This document shows positions 36,887 to 46,655 of a DNA stretch of 64,000 nucleotides, piece after piece (within the stretch, counting starts at the first letter, position 1; every line of letters starts with the position of its first letter). The stretch comes from Chryseolinea lacunae. Its GTDB lineage: Bacteria > Bacteroidota > Bacteroidia > Cytophagales > Cyclobacteriaceae. The stretch lies in the NCBI RefSeq assembly GCF_016735595.1, contig NZ_JAERRB010000010.1, forward strand, positions 62,001-126,000. Reading direction: 5' to 3'. The notes under the pieces are model-generated. The model did no database searches, had not been told where the DNA came from, and was given only the letters and a program-made list of their open reading frames with translations. The position numbers and the translations under genes are program-made.

Positions 36887-39800
36887 ATGCGGACATTTTT
36901 ACTTACACTTTTCTTGGCCGTGCTGGGCACCCAGGTGCTGGCGCAGAACCGGACCGTGACCGGCAAAGTGACCGACGCCGAAGACGGCAGTCCCCTGCCG
37001 GGCGTGAGCGTTCTGGTGCAGGGAACCACCCGGGGAATGGCCACCGACCTGAACGGAGCCTACAGCCTTGAGCTGGGTCCGGGCGAGGATGTGATCACGT
37101 TTTCATTTATCGGCTACAAAGCACAAACCATCACCGTGGGCGATCAGACCACCGTGAATGTGGTGATGGAAACCGACGCCACCCAGCTGAACGAAGTGGT
37201 GGTTGTGGGCTATGGCGAGCAAAAGAAAAGCGACATCACCGGCGCCACCGCCAACGTGAAAGGCGAAGAACTTTCGAAGCAACCCGTGCTCACCGCCACA
37301 CAAGCCATGCAAGGCAAAGTGGCGGGCGTGCAAATCATCAGCAGCGGCCAGCCCGGCGCCTCACCCCAGATCCGCGTACGTGGTGTGGGCACTGCCCTGA
37401 GTGGAACCACCTCGCTTTATGTGGTTGACGGTGTGCTGACCGACGACATCACCAACATCAACACCGCCGACATCGTGGACATGACCATCCTGAAAGATGC
37501 TTCGGCTGCAGCCATCTATGGTTCGCGTGGTGCCAACGGAGTCATCATCATCACCACCCGCAAGGGGTCGGTGGGGGCCATGAAGATTACTTACAACAAC
37601 AACATCGGCATCCGTCAGGCGGCCAACCTGGTGCAAATGGCTAACAGTGCCGAATACAGCAACTACGTGCAGGCTGCCGTGGGCACGCCACCACCCGCAT
37701 CGTCCTACAACACCGATTGGTACAAAACCATTTTGCGCACGGCGTGGGAACAGAGCCACAACCTTTCCATTTCCGGAGGCAGCGACAAGTCCACCTATCT
37801 GTTCAACGTTGGTTATCTCAACGACGAAGGCATTGTGATTGGCAATGAATTCAAACGCCTCACGCTTCGCCTCAACAACGACTACCAGATTCGTGAAAAC
37901 CTGAAGTTCGGATTCCAGTCGTCGTATGGCAACAGCATCAATCAAAACGGCTTCAACGTCATCGACATCGACACCTATGGCAATGTGGGTTCGGTTTATA
38001 GCGATGCTTATCGTGCGGCGCCGTTCATCCCGAGCATTGTGGATGGTCGCTATGGAAACACATCGGCCTATGGCAACGTGGGCAACCCGCTGCTCGACGT
38101 GAAGAGCAACGATGTGAAGGTGAAAGAAAACCGCATGCAGGGATCGGGCTACCTAAGCTACAAGCCCGTGTCGTGGTTAACGCTGCGCACATCGCTTGGC
38201 GCCGATTGGAAAAATTCGCTGAATCGTCAATACAACTACCAGTTCAATCCCGACGAAACCACCTTCGTAGTGGCCGGTGGAAATCAGTTGCGTGCCCTGA
38301 GCGCATTGAACATAAAACAAATTCAAACTTTCCGGTGGGTGTGGGACAACACGGCCACCATCAATAAATCATTTGGCAAGCACGACTTCACCTTGCTGGT
38401 GGGAACAACCGCCGAGAAGTATAATCAAACGTGGATCTCCGCCAATCGCAACGATGTGCCGGCCGATCCCAACCTGTGGTACATCAACGTGGGCGACGCC
38501 AATAGCTCACAGAACGATGGCAAAGGCGATGCGTGGGCCAGAAACTCTTACCTCGGAAGATTGAACTATGCCTATGGCGGAAAATATTTGCTGACCGGAA
38601 CCTTTCGTGTTGACGGTAGTTCTCGACTGCCAAAAGTGAATCGCTTTCAGTCGTTTCCCTCGGTAGGCGCTGCGTGGGTTGTGAGTCGCGAAGGCTTCAT
38701 GCAGGGGCAGGGCATCTTCGATCTGCTGAAGTTGCGTGCTTCCTATGGAAAAGTGGGCAACGACCAGATTCCAACCGATGCCTACACCAAGAGTGTGACG
38801 CTGAACAAACCCTATCCCTACAACGGCAGCACACAAGATGCAACCAACGGTGCCCTCATTGAACAGATCATCGATCCGAACATCAACTGGGAGATCACCA
38901 AGGAATATGACGTGGCCCTGGAGTTTGCCATCCTGCAGTCCAAACTGACGGGTGAGGTTAACTACTACGACAAGAAAGTTGAAAACGCCCTCATCAAAGT
39001 TCCCGTGAACCTCACCTCGGGCGATGGCGACAAAGTGATCTACACCAACGTGGCTTCCATTCAGAACCGCGGCGTGGAAGTGGTGCTGAACTGGAAAGAC
39101 AAGATCGGCGATGACTTCTCCTACACCATTGGCGGCAACGTGACCTTCAACAAAAACAAAGTGCTCGCCCTGAACGGCGGCCAGGCTGTATATGGCGGTT
39201 CCGTGGGCGCAGGGCAGGGCTTCACCACCTACACCGACAACGGACAGCCTGTGGGAAGCTTTTATGTTTACAAAACGCTAGGCGTGTTCAATTCCGAAGC
39301 CGAGATCTCAGCCTACACCAACAGCGCGGGCAAAGTGATTCAACCCACAGCAAAGCCCGGCGACTTCCGCTACCTCGATAAAAACGACGATGGTGTGATT
39401 GACGACAGTGACCGCGAGTTTGCCGGATCGTATCAGCCCGTTGCCTACTTCGGTGTGAACCTCGGTGCAAACTATAAAAGCTGGGACTTCTCGCTTTCCA
39501 TCTATGCCAACGTAGGCAACAAAGTTTATAACGGCAAGAAAGCCGCCCGTGTCTATGGCACCGACAACGTAGAGAAAGACATGGTGTACAAACGGTGGAC
39601 GTCGGCCAACCACACGCAATCCGAACCTTCGGCCAACACCGGCAACCTGCCCGCGTCAGACTACTTCGTGGAGTCAGGTTCGTTTGCGCGCATCAACAAC
39701 CTCACCATTGGCTACACGCTCCCGGCCGCGCTGCTGGAGCGTTGGAAGATCGCGAACCTGCGCGTGTTTGTGACGAGCCAGAACCTCTTCACTTATAAAA

Positions 39801-39913
39801 AGTATAGCGGCTTTACGGCCGAGTTGCCGGGCGACCCCCTGTCGTCGGGAATTGAATTAACATCCTATCCAACCACGCGCACGTTTGCCGCCGGTTTAAA
39901 TGTGGGTTTTTAA
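36887..39913 (+). CDS. SusC/RagA family TonB-linked outer-membrane glycan transporter
   Basis: A 1008-residue protein. Residues 1-20 are a signal peptide (ends LAQ). Residues ~21-100 are a carboxypeptidase-regulatory-like domain (VTGKVTDAEDGSPLPGVSVL). Then come the SusC hallmark NEVVVVGYGEQKKSDITGA, a plug domain (QIRVRGVGTALSGTTSLYVV, DMTILKDASAAAIYGSRGAN) and a 22-strand type barrel ending with an aromatic residue (GLNVGF). It imports oligosaccharides into the periplasm together with the SusD lipoprotein encoded 12 bp downstream. The pairing marks the locus as a polysaccharide utilisation locus. Substrate specificity cannot be read from this protein alone. Confidence 0.96.
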   Translation: MRTFLLTLFLAVLGTQVLAQNRTVTGKVTDAEDGSPLPGVSVLVQGTTRGMATDLNGAYSLELGPGEDVITFSFIGYKAQTITVGDQTTVNVVMETDATQLNEVVVVGYGEQKKSDITGATANVKGEELSKQPVLTATQAMQGKVAGVQIISSGQPGASPQIRVRGVGTALSGTTSLYVVDGVLTDDITNINTADIVDMTILKDASAAAIYGSRGANGVIIITTRKGSVGAMKITYNNNIGIRQAANLVQMANSAEYSNYVQAAVGTPPPASSYNTDWYKTILRTAWEQSHNLSISGGSDKSTYLFNVGYLNDEGIVIGNEFKRLTLRLNNDYQIRENLKFGFQSSYGNSINQNGFNVIDIDTYGNVGSVYSDAYRAAPFIPSIVDGRYGNTSAYGNVGNPLLDVKSNDVKVKENRMQGSGYLSYKPVSWLTLRTSLGADWKNSLNRQYNYQFNPDETTFVVAGGNQLRALSALNIKQIQTFRWVWDNTATINKSFGKHDFTLLVGTTAEKYNQTWISANRNDVPADPNLWYINVGDANSSQNDGKGDAWARNSYLGRLNYAYGGKYLLTGTFRVDGSSRLPKVNRFQSFPSVGAAWVVSREGFMQGQGIFDLLKLRASYGKVGNDQIPTDAYTKSVTLNKPYPYNGSTQDATNGALIEQIIDPNINWEITKEYDVALEFAILQSKLTGEVNYYDKKVENALIKVPVNLTSGDGDKVIYTNVASIQNRGVEVVLNWKDKIGDDFSYTIGGNVTFNKNKVLALNGGQAVYGGSVGAGQGFTTYTDNGQPVGSFYVYKTLGVFNSEAEISAYTNSAGKVIQPTAKPGDFRYLDKNDDGVIDDSDREFAGSYQPVAYFGVNLGANYKSWDFSLSIYANVGNKVYNGKKAARVYGTDNVEKDMVYKRWTSANHTQSEPSANTGNLPASDYFVESGSFARINNLTIGYTLPAALLERWKIANLRVFVTSQNLFTYKKYSGFTAELPGDPLSSGIELTSYPTTRTFAAGLNVGF

Positions 39914-39925
39914 AAACAGAACAGC

Positions 39926-41434
39926 ATGAAAACGAAACGTACTTTACGCCACATACTTTTCACCACGATTGCCCTCACGGCCGTGGCCTGCAGCGACAAC
40001 TTTCTGGATGTGCCCTTGCAGGGTGGACAAACACCCGACCTCGATCCGAACCTCGCACCAAAACTGGTGACGGGCGTCTATAACAGCATGACCCAGGGCG
40101 ACTCGTGGGGCAACGGCGACATGCACGGCTTTGCATTTATCTCCGTCACCAACATCATCTCCGACGATGCCGACAAAGGCAGCACCGGCAGCGATCAACT
40201 TGTGCCCGTGGGCGACATCGATAACTTCAACACCACACCCACAAACAAATTTGCCGAAACACTTTGGGGTGGACACTACAAAGGAATCAGCGCGGCAAAC
40301 CAGGCATTGCTGGCACTTTCCACATCCAACCTGGATCCGGCGGTGCGCAGAAAGCTGCAAGGTGAAGTGCGATTCCTGCGAGGTTATTTCTATTTCAACC
40401 TTGTGCGCATGTTTGGCGGTGTGCCGCTGGTGCTTCGCGTGGCGGCCGATGCAGACGATGCCAACACCGACGTGTTCAAGGTGCGCGTTGATGCGTCGGT
40501 GGTCTACGACAGCATTAAACGCGACCTGCAATTTGCAGCCGACAACCTTCCGTTGAAAACAATTGCCGACGGTCATGCCACCAAAGGCGCGGCGCAAGCC
40601 ATGCTGGCCAAAGTATACCTCTATCAGAAGGATTGGCCCAAGGTGCTGGAGCTTACCAACGAAGTGATCAGCTCGGGCAAATACAGCCTCGTGGACGACT
40701 ATGCCGAACTCTGGCGCCAGGTAGGCGACAACAACGAAGAATCGATCTTCGAAATTCAAACGGGGAAATTCAACAACAGCAATTTCAGAGTCGACAACTA
40801 CACCGTGTGTCAGGGTCCACGCGTAGGGGGTGTGGGCGGTTGGAATGATTTGGGATGGGGTTTCAACGGCCCGTCGGCCAACCTCGTGAATGCCTACGAA
40901 CCCGGCGACGTGCGCAAAGACGCCACCATCATCGCCATCGACAACTCGGGCACTCACAAGGGCACGGTGTTGTGGGACGGCTTTCGCATTCCCAGCTCCG
41001 ACTCTGTACAAAACCTATACTACAACTATAAGGCCTACACCAGCAAAACCCTCGAGCAGTTTCCCATCAAGGAAGACAAAGATCATCCGAAAAACATCCG
41101 CATCCTGCGCTTTGCCGATGTGTTGCTGATGAATGCCGAGGCGGCGCTCCACGAAGGAGGCGATGCAGCCACACCGTTGAACCTGGTGCGCGCGCGCGCC
41201 AAACTCGACCCCAAAGGTGCCGTGACCATAGACGACATCTGGCACGAGCGCAGAGTGGAGCTGGCCATGGAACACGATCGCTTCTGGGATCTGGTGCGCC
41301 AGGGACGCGCAGCACAGGTGATGCACGCCGTGGGTAAAACCAACTTCGTGGAAGGCAAACACGAGCTGCTTCCTATTCCCAATTCACAGATTCTGCTGAG
41401 CGGAAATAAGCTGAAACAAAACCCGCTCTACTAA
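39926..41434 (+). CDS. SusD/RagB family surface glycan-binding lipoprotein
   Basis: A 502-residue lipoprotein with signal MKTKRTLRHILFTTIAL and lipobox TAVAC. SusD features are the N-terminal NFLDVPLQGGQTPDLDPN, the TPR-like region with LRGYFYFNLVRMFGGVPLVL, the ALAKVYLYQKDW-like MLAKVYLYQKDWPKVLEL, and the C-terminal WHERRVELAMEHDRFWDLVRQG followed by LLPIPNSQILLS. It forms the lid on the SusC barrel and captures glycans at the surface. Co-transcribed with the SusC gene (12 bp gap). Confidence 0.96.
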   Translation: MKTKRTLRHILFTTIALTAVACSDNFLDVPLQGGQTPDLDPNLAPKLVTGVYNSMTQGDSWGNGDMHGFAFISVTNIISDDADKGSTGSDQLVPVGDIDNFNTTPTNKFAETLWGGHYKGISAANQALLALSTSNLDPAVRRKLQGEVRFLRGYFYFNLVRMFGGVPLVLRVAADADDANTDVFKVRVDASVVYDSIKRDLQFAADNLPLKTIADGHATKGAAQAMLAKVYLYQKDWPKVLELTNEVISSGKYSLVDDYAELWRQVGDNNEESIFEIQTGKFNNSNFRVDNYTVCQGPRVGGVGGWNDLGWGFNGPSANLVNAYEPGDVRKDATIIAIDNSGTHKGTVLWDGFRIPSSDSVQNLYYNYKAYTSKTLEQFPIKEDKDHPKNIRILRFADVLLMNAEAALHEGGDAATPLNLVRARAKLDPKGAVTIDDIWHERRVELAMEHDRFWDLVRQGRAAQVMHAVGKTNFVEGKHELLPIPNSQILLSGNKLKQNPLY

Positions 41435-41512
41435 GACAACGGTCTATGGCCTCTACGCCAACCAATGGAAGCCACGACAACCCGAATACAACTTTGAATT
41501 TTTATACCCTAA

Positions 41513-42439
41513 ATGAAAACTAAAATGAACATGAGAAAATCAATGAACTATCTGAAGGCCGGTGTTCTCGCGCTGGGCGTGTTAACAATCGGGTCTTGCT
41601 CGAAAGACGACGATGCGTTGCCGGCAATTGACGGCTACAACAATTCCGATGAAGTTGCAGCTACAAATCTGGTAGCACACTGGACATTCGACGGCACCAA
41701 CAACGAAGTGATTTCCAGCACGGCACCCAACAAAACCGTGGGCACCGTAGGCTTCACCACAGGCCAGATTGGCCAGGCGTTGCAACTCACCAAAGGCGCC
41801 ATTGCCTTTCCCGCTATCGACAAAATCAACACCGTGGATGCGTTGAACAACTTCACCATCAGTTTGTGGGTGAATGTGAAGGGAACCAAAGGCGTTGCCG
41901 GCGGCGGTTTCACATCGTTCTTCGGAATTTTCCCGACGGCCGTAGACGACATCTGGGGCAACATTCAGGCATGTGCTGAAACGTCGCGCCACTTGCCCAC
42001 ATACGATACGCTGGAGCTGAAAAACTATATGAGCTCCACGGTAGATGGTGCACAAAACGTGCAGGATAACGTGGCCCTGAAAAACACCGGCACAGATGCT
42101 CCCAATGGAGGCACCGGAAAATATTTCATGGGCGCCAACAAATGGTCGCACTATGTGATGACCTGGGATGCGGCGACTCACAAATTTGAAATCTATGGCA
42201 ATGCAGAAGCCGTGGGCGGATATACCAACCGTGGCACCGCACCCATCATGAAAATGCGCGTGCCTGCACAAGCCATGTTTGGCAGCATGGCCGACAAAGA
42301 CCTGGGCTTTGCCAATGCAACACGTCCCGAGTGGGCACCGTTGGCCACCGCTTCCATCGACGATGTGCGCGTGTTCAACACCGTGTTGGCTCAAAAAGAC
42401 ATCACCGCTTTATTTAATCTCGGAACAGCCGGTAGATAA
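41513..42439 (+). CDS. LamG/concanavalin-like lipoprotein, probable surface glycan-binding protein
   Basis: A 308-residue protein with a lipoprotein signal (lipobox near TIGSC) followed by a SKDDD stretch, typical of export to the outer face in Bacteroidota. Residues ~50-305 are a LamG/laminin-G-like jelly roll: LVAHWTFDGTNNEV, FTISLWVNVKG, WSHYVMTWDAATHKFEIYGN and ASIDDVRVFNTVL. Such proteins next to SusD often act as additional glycan-binding proteins. The annotated start (ATG 41513) gives a long charged leader; ATGs at 41525 or 41537 are equally possible. A terminator follows. Confidence 0.85.
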   Translation: MKTKMNMRKSMNYLKAGVLALGVLTIGSCSKDDDALPAIDGYNNSDEVAATNLVAHWTFDGTNNEVISSTAPNKTVGTVGFTTGQIGQALQLTKGAIAFPAIDKINTVDALNNFTISLWVNVKGTKGVAGGGFTSFFGIFPTAVDDIWGNIQACAETSRHLPTYDTLELKNYMSSTVDGAQNVQDNVALKNTGTDAPNGGTGKYFMGANKWSHYVMTWDAATHKFEIYGNAEAVGGYTNRGTAPIMKMRVPAQAMFGSMADKDLGFANATRPEWAPLATASIDDVRVFNTVLAQKDITALFNLGTAGR

Positions 42440-42457
42440 TTCATAGTTGTACAGGGT

Positions 42458-42490
42458 GAGGGTACACCCGATGGTGTACCCTCTTTTTTT
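42458..42490 (+). terminator. Rho-independent terminator after the LamG gene
   Basis: A perfect 11-bp stem GAGGGTACACC / GGTGTACCCTC with a CGAT loop, followed by seven T. It separates the susCD-LamG unit from the downstream GH144-like gene, which may have its own promoter or rely on read-through. Confidence 0.92.
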
Positions 42491-42520
42491 ATGTTTCTTC
42501 TTTAAACGCTCAATGACAAA

Positions 42521-44158
42521 ATGAAAATATTCCGGAGAACGGCGCTGGTGTGGATGTGTTGCGCGATAGCGTTAAGCGCTTGTAAAAAAGATGACCCGTC
42601 TCCGGCCGATGAACCCACGTTCACGCTCGTGTCGCTTGAACTGGACGATCGACCTGTGGGCACCACGGCACCGGGAGCTTCCGTGACTCCCGAAATAGTG
42701 GCGTCGTTTTCAGCCCCCATCGATCGCACCACGGCATCGCAGGCCATCGTGCTGGTGAACACCACCGAAGACCTCGACTTGAATTTCTCCTACAGCCATG
42801 GCGACAGCACCGTCACCATCACGCCTGGCAGCACGCTGAAGTATCTTAGCAAATACGATTTCCAAATCTCGACAGCGTTAACGTCTGTCGCGAAAAAAGC
42901 ATTAGGCGGAAACATCAACAGTAAGGTCATTACGACGTTTGATCCCGCCGACAAATTTCCACGCATCACCGACGACGAACTGCTCACCCTCACCCAGAAA
43001 CGGACCTTCAACTATTTCTGGGAAGGCGCCGATCCTTCCAGCGGCATGGCACGCGAACGCAACAACTCCGGCACCACCGTGACCAGCGGCGGCAGTGGCT
43101 TTGGCATCATGGCCCTGGTGGTGGGCATGGAACGGAACTTTGTGACACGCACGGAAGGCGTGCAGCGTCTCAATAAAATTGTGACCTTCCTCGAAACATC
43201 AGACCGCTTTCATGGCGCATGGTCGCACTGGATCAACGGCAGCACCGGCAAGGTCATACCCTTCAGCACCAAAGACAACGGCGGCGACCTGGTGGAAACT
43301 TCCTTCCTTGTGCAGGGGCTGCTCACCGCCCGCCAATACCTGAACGGCACCGACACCGTGGGGAACAACCTCATCAAACGCATCACCAGATTGTGGGAAG
43401 GTGTGGAGTGGGATTGGTATCGCAAAGACAATCAGGAAGTGCTCTATTGGCATTGGTCGCCCAACTACAACTGGGACATGAACTTCGCCTTGTCGGGATA
43501 TTTCGAAGAGCAGATCACCTATGTGCTCGCCGCCGCATCACCCACGCACGGCATTCCGAAAAGCGTATACGTGAATGGCTACGGACGAAACGGCGCCATC
43601 AAAACCGGCAACACCTACTACGACATCGTGCTGCCCCTGGGCACACCCAGTCCGTTGTTCTGGGTGCAGTATTCATACCTCGGACTTGATCCACATTTCA
43701 AAGACGATTTCGCCGACTATTGGCAGCAGAACGTGAACGCCACACGCATCAACTATGCCTATTGTGTAGCCAACCCGCGAAAGTATGTTGGCTATAGCGA
43801 CATGTGCTGGGGCCTCACCGCCAGCGACAATCCCTCGGGCTACGACGCACATTCGCCTGGCAACGATCAGGGGGTGATCACGCCCACGGCGGCACTCTCG
43901 TCGTTTCCCTACACACCCGAAGAATCGATGAAGGCCCTGAAGTTCTTCTACTACACGCTGGGCGATCGCTTGTGGGGCACCTATGGATTTTATGACGCAT
44001 TCGACTTGTCGGAAGGGTGGGTAGCAACCAGCTATCTGGCCATCGATCAGGGACCGATTGTGGTGATGATCGAAAACTATCGCACGGGTTTGTTGTGGGA
44101 GCTATTCATGTCAGCACCCGAAGTGCAGGCCGTGAAAACGAAACTTGATTTTCAATAA
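42521..44158 (+). CDS. GH144-like glycoside hydrolase lipoprotein with N-terminal Ig-like domain
   Basis: A 545-residue protein. A lipoprotein signal (lipobox near ALSAC) is followed by KKDDPSP, suggesting surface exposure. Residues ~35-145 are a bacterial Ig-like (Big_5-type) domain (VASFSAPIDRTTASQAIVL). Residues ~150-545 are the glucoamylase-like GH144-type barrel: KRTFNYFWEGADPSSGMARE, GFGIMALVVGMERNFVTR, GDLVETSFLVQGLLTARQYL, YWHWSPNYNWDMNFALSGYFE and YLAIDQGPIVVMIENYRTGLLW. Characterised GH144 enzymes are endo-beta-1,2-glucanases. The likely role is cutting long glucan at the cell surface for SusCD import. It is the second family member in the locus. Confidence 0.88.
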   Translation: MKIFRRTALVWMCCAIALSACKKDDPSPADEPTFTLVSLELDDRPVGTTAPGASVTPEIVASFSAPIDRTTASQAIVLVNTTEDLDLNFSYSHGDSTVTITPGSTLKYLSKYDFQISTALTSVAKKALGGNINSKVITTFDPADKFPRITDDELLTLTQKRTFNYFWEGADPSSGMARERNNSGTTVTSGGSGFGIMALVVGMERNFVTRTEGVQRLNKIVTFLETSDRFHGAWSHWINGSTGKVIPFSTKDNGGDLVETSFLVQGLLTARQYLNGTDTVGNNLIKRITRLWEGVEWDWYRKDNQEVLYWHWSPNYNWDMNFALSGYFEEQITYVLAAASPTHGIPKSVYVNGYGRNGAIKTGNTYYDIVLPLGTPSPLFWVQYSYLGLDPHFKDDFADYWQQNVNATRINYAYCVANPRKYVGYSDMCWGLTASDNPSGYDAHSPGNDQGVITPTAALSSFPYTPEESMKALKFFYYTLGDRLWGTYGFYDAFDLSEGWVATSYLAIDQGPIVVMIENYRTGLLWELFMSAPEVQAVKTKLDFQ

Positions 44159-44326
44159 CAGACAGTATATAAACACAAAGAACTCCGGGATAGGAGCCCA
44201 GCCAAAGATAAGTTCTTCCGGTATGCGGGAGACTTGCTTTGGTGTGGCGGATGCAACGCAAGGTGACCGATATGCATCTCTTTACAACAATACTTCATTG
44301 CATGTTTTATTTATAAATGTGACCTC

Positions 44327-46549
44327 ATGAAACGAATATTCTTTCTGTCGGCCGTGCTCCTCTTGGTGGCCACGGCCTGCCAAAAAAATACAACATCATC
44401 GTCGGGCAACATCGAACGTCGTGTCGACTCGGTGATGACGCTGATGACCCTCGATGAAAAAGTGGGACAGCTCACGCTATTCACCAGCGACATCGATGTG
44501 ACCGGCCCCACCATCCGCGAGAACTACCGCGAAGACATCCGGGCCGGCAGGGTGGGCGCGGTATTCAATGCATTTGGTGCCGACTACACCCGCAAACTCC
44601 AGGAACTGGCCGTGAAGGAAACACGCCTGCACATTCCGCTCATCTTTGGCTATGATGTCATTCACGGTCATCGCACCATCTTTCCCATACCCCTTGGTGA
44701 AGCGGCGAGCTGGGATCTGACGGCCATGGAACAGTCGGCGCGCATCGCGGCCGACGAAGCCTCAGCGCAGGGGTTGCACTGGACCTATGCCCCCATGTGC
44801 GACGTGTCGCGCGATCCGCGCTGGGGTAGGATGGCCGAAGGTGCAGGGGAAGATACTTATCTCGGTGCGTTAATTGCCGCGGCCCGTGTGAAGGGCTTTC
44901 AGGGCAACGGCATCGGAGAACTGAACGCCGTGATGGCCTGTGTGAAACACTTTGCTGCCTATGGTGCCTCACAAGCCGGCCGCGACTATCACACCACCGA
45001 CATGTCGGACCGCGTGCTGCGCGAAGTGTACCTGCCGCCCTACAAGGCCGCAGTCGATGCCGGCGCCGCCACCGTCATGACCTCCTTCAACGAACTGAAC
45101 GGAATTCCCGCCACGGGCAACAAATACCTCATGACCGACATCCTCCGGAAGGAGTGGAACTTTCAAGGCTTTGTCGTGACCGACTACACCTCCATTATGG
45201 AAATGATCCCGCACGGCATTGCCGAAGACACCGCCTCGGCCGCGATGCTTTCGCTCGAAGCCGGTGTGGACATGGACATGCAAGCCGGCTTCTACAACAG
45301 CGCCCTCACACGCCTGGTGAAAGAAGGCAAGCTGAAGGAGGCTCTGGTGAACGAGGCCGTGCGCCGCGTGCTGCGAAAGAAATTTGAGTTGGGACTGTTC
45401 GACGATCCCTATCGCTTCTGCAATGCCGAACGCGAAAAGGCAACCATCATGAAGCCGGAGTTTCTCGCCGCCTCCCGCGACATGGCCCGCAAGTCGATCG
45501 TGTTGCTAAAAAACGACAAGAACGTGTTGCCCCTTTCGAAAAACACAAAGACCATTGCCGTCATCGGTCCGTTGGCCGATGCAAAGAAGGAGATGATCGG
45601 GTCGTGGTCGGCCGCGGGCGAAGGCGCCAGGGCGGTGAGTTTGCTGGAAGGCATTAAAGCCGCCACACCACCGGCCACCAAGATTATCTACGCCCGGGGC
45701 TGCAACATAAACGACGACACCACAACCTACTTCGCACAAGCGCTGCAAGCGGCCCGCCAAGCCGACGTGGTGGTGATGGCCCTCGGCGAAGCCGCGCTCA
45801 TGACGGGCGAGGCCGCAAGCCGCGCATCGCTCAACCTCCCCGGTGTGCAACAACAATTGCTGGAAGAAATCTACAAAACCGGCAAGCCCATTGCCGTGGT
45901 GCTCATGAACGGTCGCCCCCTCACCATCAACTGGATGACAACAAGCAACGTGTCGATTCTCGAAACCTGGTTCCTCGGCACACAGGCCGGCCACGCCATT
46001 GCCGACGTGTTGTTTGGCGACTACAACCCCGCCGGAAAACTGCCCGTCACCTTCCCGCGCTCCGTGGGACAGATTCCGATTTTCTACAGCATGAAAAACA
46101 CCGGGCGTCCCATGGACCCCGACAATAAATACACCTCGAAATACCTCGACGAAAAAAACACACCGCTTTTTCCCTTCGGCTTTGGCCTGAGCTACACCAC
46201 GTTCGACTATGGCAACGTGGCCCTCAGCAAACACGACATCACCATGCAAGACAACATCACCGTGACCTGCAAGGTGAAGAACACCGGCAAGCGCGAAGGC
46301 GAAGAGATTGTGCAGCTCTATGTACGCGACCTGGTGGGCAGTGTCACGCGCCCCGTGAAAGAACTGAAAGGCTTCCGCAAAGTGATGCTACAACCCGGCG
46401 AAACCAAAGACGTGGCCTTCACCCTGAGCCAGCAGGATCTTTCATTCTATCGCCGCGACATGTCGTTTGGCACAGAGCCGGGCAAGTACATTGTGTTTGT
46501 CGGCCCCAATGCGGAAACCACCAACCAGGCAACCTTCACACTGCGTTAA
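44327..46549 (+). CDS. GH3 beta-glucosidase lipoprotein (BglX-like)
   Basis: A 740-residue protein with a lipoprotein signal (lipobox VATAC). Residues ~30-340 are the GH3 TIM-barrel (TLDEKVGQLTLF, AYAPMCDVSRDPRWGRMAEGAGE read as WTYAPMCDVSRDPRWGRM, MACVKHFAAYGA). The nucleophile is Asp286 in GFVVTDYTSIMEM. Residues ~370-600 are the GH3 C-terminal domain, and ~630-735 a fibronectin III-like domain (VQLYVRDLVGSVTRPVKELKGF). It splits terminal beta-linked glucose from oligosaccharides, here probably sophoro-oligosaccharides released by the GH144-like enzymes. Last recognised gene of the locus. Confidence 0.93.
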   Translation: MKRIFFLSAVLLLVATACQKNTTSSSGNIERRVDSVMTLMTLDEKVGQLTLFTSDIDVTGPTIRENYREDIRAGRVGAVFNAFGADYTRKLQELAVKETRLHIPLIFGYDVIHGHRTIFPIPLGEAASWDLTAMEQSARIAADEASAQGLHWTYAPMCDVSRDPRWGRMAEGAGEDTYLGALIAAARVKGFQGNGIGELNAVMACVKHFAAYGASQAGRDYHTTDMSDRVLREVYLPPYKAAVDAGAATVMTSFNELNGIPATGNKYLMTDILRKEWNFQGFVVTDYTSIMEMIPHGIAEDTASAAMLSLEAGVDMDMQAGFYNSALTRLVKEGKLKEALVNEAVRRVLRKKFELGLFDDPYRFCNAEREKATIMKPEFLAASRDMARKSIVLLKNDKNVLPLSKNTKTIAVIGPLADAKKEMIGSWSAAGEGARAVSLLEGIKAATPPATKIIYARGCNINDDTTTYFAQALQAARQADVVVMALGEAALMTGEAASRASLNLPGVQQQLLEEIYKTGKPIAVVLMNGRPLTINWMTTSNVSILETWFLGTQAGHAIADVLFGDYNPAGKLPVTFPRSVGQIPIFYSMKNTGRPMDPDNKYTSKYLDEKNTPLFPFGFGLSYTTFDYGNVALSKHDITMQDNITVTCKVKNTGKREGEEIVQLYVRDLVGSVTRPVKELKGFRKVMLQPGETKDVAFTLSQQDLSFYRRDMSFGTEPGKYIVFVGPNAETTNQATFTLR

Positions 46550-46655
46550 CCGGAATGGTTTGAGCAGGATGGAGGGGCACATTGATCATGTATGGTCATG
46601 GCATTTTGTTCTTCGGGGGCATTTCAGTTCCTTGCGCAAAATGTGCTGACCGATC

